A stretch of 64,000 nucleotides of DNA from the NCBI GenBank assembly GCA_026686845.1, contig JAIVEN010000015.1, positions 16,535,501 through 16,599,500 on the forward strand. The letters are read 5' to 3'. The stretch is from Adenanthera pavonina (Eukaryota; Streptophyta; Magnoliopsida; Fabales; Fabaceae). The notes beneath the pieces are model-generated. The model was not told the origin of the DNA. It was given only the letters and a program-made list of their open reading frames with translations, and made no database searches. Positions 61,761 to 64,000 of the stretch are shown here, piece after piece (within the stretch, counting starts at the first letter, position 1; every line of letters starts with the position of its first letter). The position numbers and the translations under genes were made by a program.

Positions 61761-64000
61761 TTTTTGATTAAAGGAGAGCATAATTTCCCAAGATTTTCAT
61801 CTTAAAACCCGCCGAACAATACGCGGGCACTCAGATCAAAGGCTGAGATTATCTGATAGTTGGCGACACACCGTAGATACAGTCCTCAAATAAAATAGCT
61901 TATGCATGTAAACGACATGAGCATATGGCTATCGGAGGCAATTAAAGTAGGGAGCTACATTCCATAAATAATATATGATCCAACCAAAATAAATAAATTA
62001 TTGTTCAAAGATTATGCTCAGTAAGTAAATCTATTAATGTTATAAAAGAATTCATACAATGATTATCATTTAACAAGTAAAACTGCTGTTATAATCAGTT
62101 ACTTAATAGAAACAGTTAGCAGGGTTACAGTTCATTAATTTTCATTATGTTTTTACCTGATTTTTTATTTTTAATATGCTGGAATCATAATGTTTTGTAT
62201 TTTTATGGTGGATCACAATTATTAAAGATATACAAATTTATGTTAGTATAAGTGGTTGGAGCTTTGGTTTCTATAGTAAATGGTTGAAAAATATAATTCT
62301 TAGCTTTATTTATTATTATTATTATTAAGGAATCTAACTGTTACATCTTTTAAAAGCATGATTGATGGGATGAAAATTGATATATGCTTGAGTTGTTGCT
62401 GGGGTTAGTATTCCGTTTTGTTTGATGGAAGGCATTGGCATTAGTACTGCGGAATCCATTAGCATCAGCAGAAGAAGGTGGAGAGATGTTATTTGATTAT
62501 ACACAAAAGCAGACGTTATCTGGATAAAGAAACAACATAATTGCATGCCTTGTTTTAGTCAAGAATATGCCTATTATGTTAGTGGCAAAGCCATGGGGTA
62601 AGTAATCAACTGACTAACACAGTGCCTGTAACTGTTTTAAATATATATATATATATATATGTTTTTAATTAATTGAAATGATGTATACTTTTTATTTTAA
62701 AATTATTTCTGAATATTTATTTATTAAAATAAAATCTATTCTACAGTTTAATTTAAATTTTCAAAAGATATATACATTAATTTTAAATACAGAATTTTAA
62801 CTATAAATAAATAAAGATATTTTGGGTAGAAATTTAATTTCATGTTTGGTGTATGGTAACTTTTTATTTTACAGAATATAAGTGCAAATTTTATAAAATT
62901 TGTAAAAGAGAGTGAGATTTATTCTTCTTTTTTCGATTAAGCTGTTTTAAAAATTTTATACTGGAGATTTGGGAACATGGCCGGCATAACGATCACAAAT
63001 TTTGTTACTATCTTGCTTTTGAGAACAGAAGGACAAAAGATGACGTGGGACCTTAAATAGGGGAAAACTACATCAAAGTACTTCAATCTTACAAAATTTA
63101 TAGGAGTCAAGAACAAATTATTTTCAAAGCTGAATGACTTGAATTTTGTTACAAGTTGGCAAAACATCAGCTAGTTTCTCAGTTTCTCTTCAAATGTTAG
63201 AAGTGAATTTTTTCATTATTATTATTATCACATCCTCAATTTTTCATGTAAATATACTTTCATGTATCCATGACAAAAATAACAAATTTTAAATCTTATA
63301 AATAATTTGAATTTTTAAGAGGTTTAAAAAATTCATAAAATTAAAGTTTTGTGATGTAATATTTTTGAAAAAGATGATGACCAATTAACCATGGTATTGA
63401 CGGGTTCTAGCAAAGAGGCAACTGATACTCCTTTGTTATTTCATTTTTAATTAGTTGTTTAAGATTTTACCACATAAATTAATAAATATAATTACTATTT
63501 CCCTATTAGAAATTTTTTTTAATTTCTTAATTTATTTTTAAAAAAATAGATATATAAAAAAGAATAATTAATGTTGTCTTTAACTTTTAAAATTTTAAAT
63601 AAGTGTAAAATTGAAAAAAAATAGTAATATTTTAAAATTTTAAAATGACATATAAAAAATAATTTTTTTAAAAAAATACTCCATCTATTCCATTCCTATT
63701 GTAATTTAAGGTTGTGACTTGTGACACGTAGATTAAGAAAGTTTTAATTAATACAAAATAGTACTGTATACAGTGACATCTATAAGGAGGCAAGCATGGG
63801 TGCTTACTAAGGGTATTAAGGTCTGGTTTAGTTTACTTGCTGAAAAAACCAAACCATGATTGATTTCTAAAAGTTGGGACTTTTTTAGTTTTTTTTTTTA
63901 AGAAATTGATTTGATTCAATTTTTCGGTTAGTTTGGATCAAGTTTAAATTTTTTAAATAATATGTATATATATTTTGCTTTTGACAAATAGGGCTACTAA
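61761..64000. other. Aux/IAA upstream region and AT-rich spacer
   Basis: Promoter side of the Aux/IAA gene, then AT-rich DNA with an ATT run (62308-62327), a TA run (62639-62660) and MITE-end-like motifs (CTCCTTTGTTATTTC at 63428, CTCCATCTATTCC near 63684, and TAAGGTCTGGTTTAGTTT near 63829). No perfect auxin-response hexamer was noticed in the reading, but this was not an exhaustive scan. No gene recognised. Confidence 0.45.

Overview
This is a nuclear segment from a flowering plant, almost certainly a woody eudicot. The evidence is AT-rich sequence, genes split by many short-phase introns, three protein genes with clear Arabidopsis counterparts, and plant-type transposable elements (RTE, Copia, Tat/Retand Gypsy, MITEs). 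The species cannot be fixed from the sequence alone.

All three host genes lie on the minus strand. (1) 2039-26297: a 27-exon gene for symplekin (ESP4-like), the scaffold of mRNA 3'-end cleavage and polyadenylation. All exon junctions were placed by hand; the model is 1325 codons with consistent phase throughout and one GC-AG intron. (2) 29715-32166: a two-exon WAV3-type E3 ubiquitin ligase (RING plus von Willebrand A domain), 774 aa. In Arabidopsis this family acts in root gravitropism and auxin-related growth. (3) 58107-60782: a six-exon Aux/IAA repressor of the IAA8/IAA9 type, 349 aa, ending in a 17-nt coding exon, with a short upstream ORF just before its start. The first 45 bases hold the end of an unidentified plus-strand gene.

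Most other sequence is transposon-derived or AT-rich spacer. Symplekin introns hold a 5'-truncated RTE-type LINE (3490-5606), an LTR-like insertion with a cluster of GC-rich palindromes (5887-7230), a broken Copia 3' end (11834-12552) and two tandem duplications. The long spacer between WAV3 and the Aux/IAA gene carries MITE-like elements and a complete Tat/Retand-type Gypsy element (38375-47659) with two 509-bp LTRs about 99% identical and an ACTAT target duplication.

The Gypsy element is the most interesting object here. Its gag-pol runs on the minus strand and is broken by two in-frame TGA codons and one frameshift. An intact two-exon gene runs on the opposite strand (39383-41337, 626 aa), with a Transposase_28-like region, a basic nuclear-signal-like patch and a coiled coil. 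Between the two convergent gene ends sits a 35-bp minisatellite (41469-41701) in which every unit carries a TTGACC W-box core.
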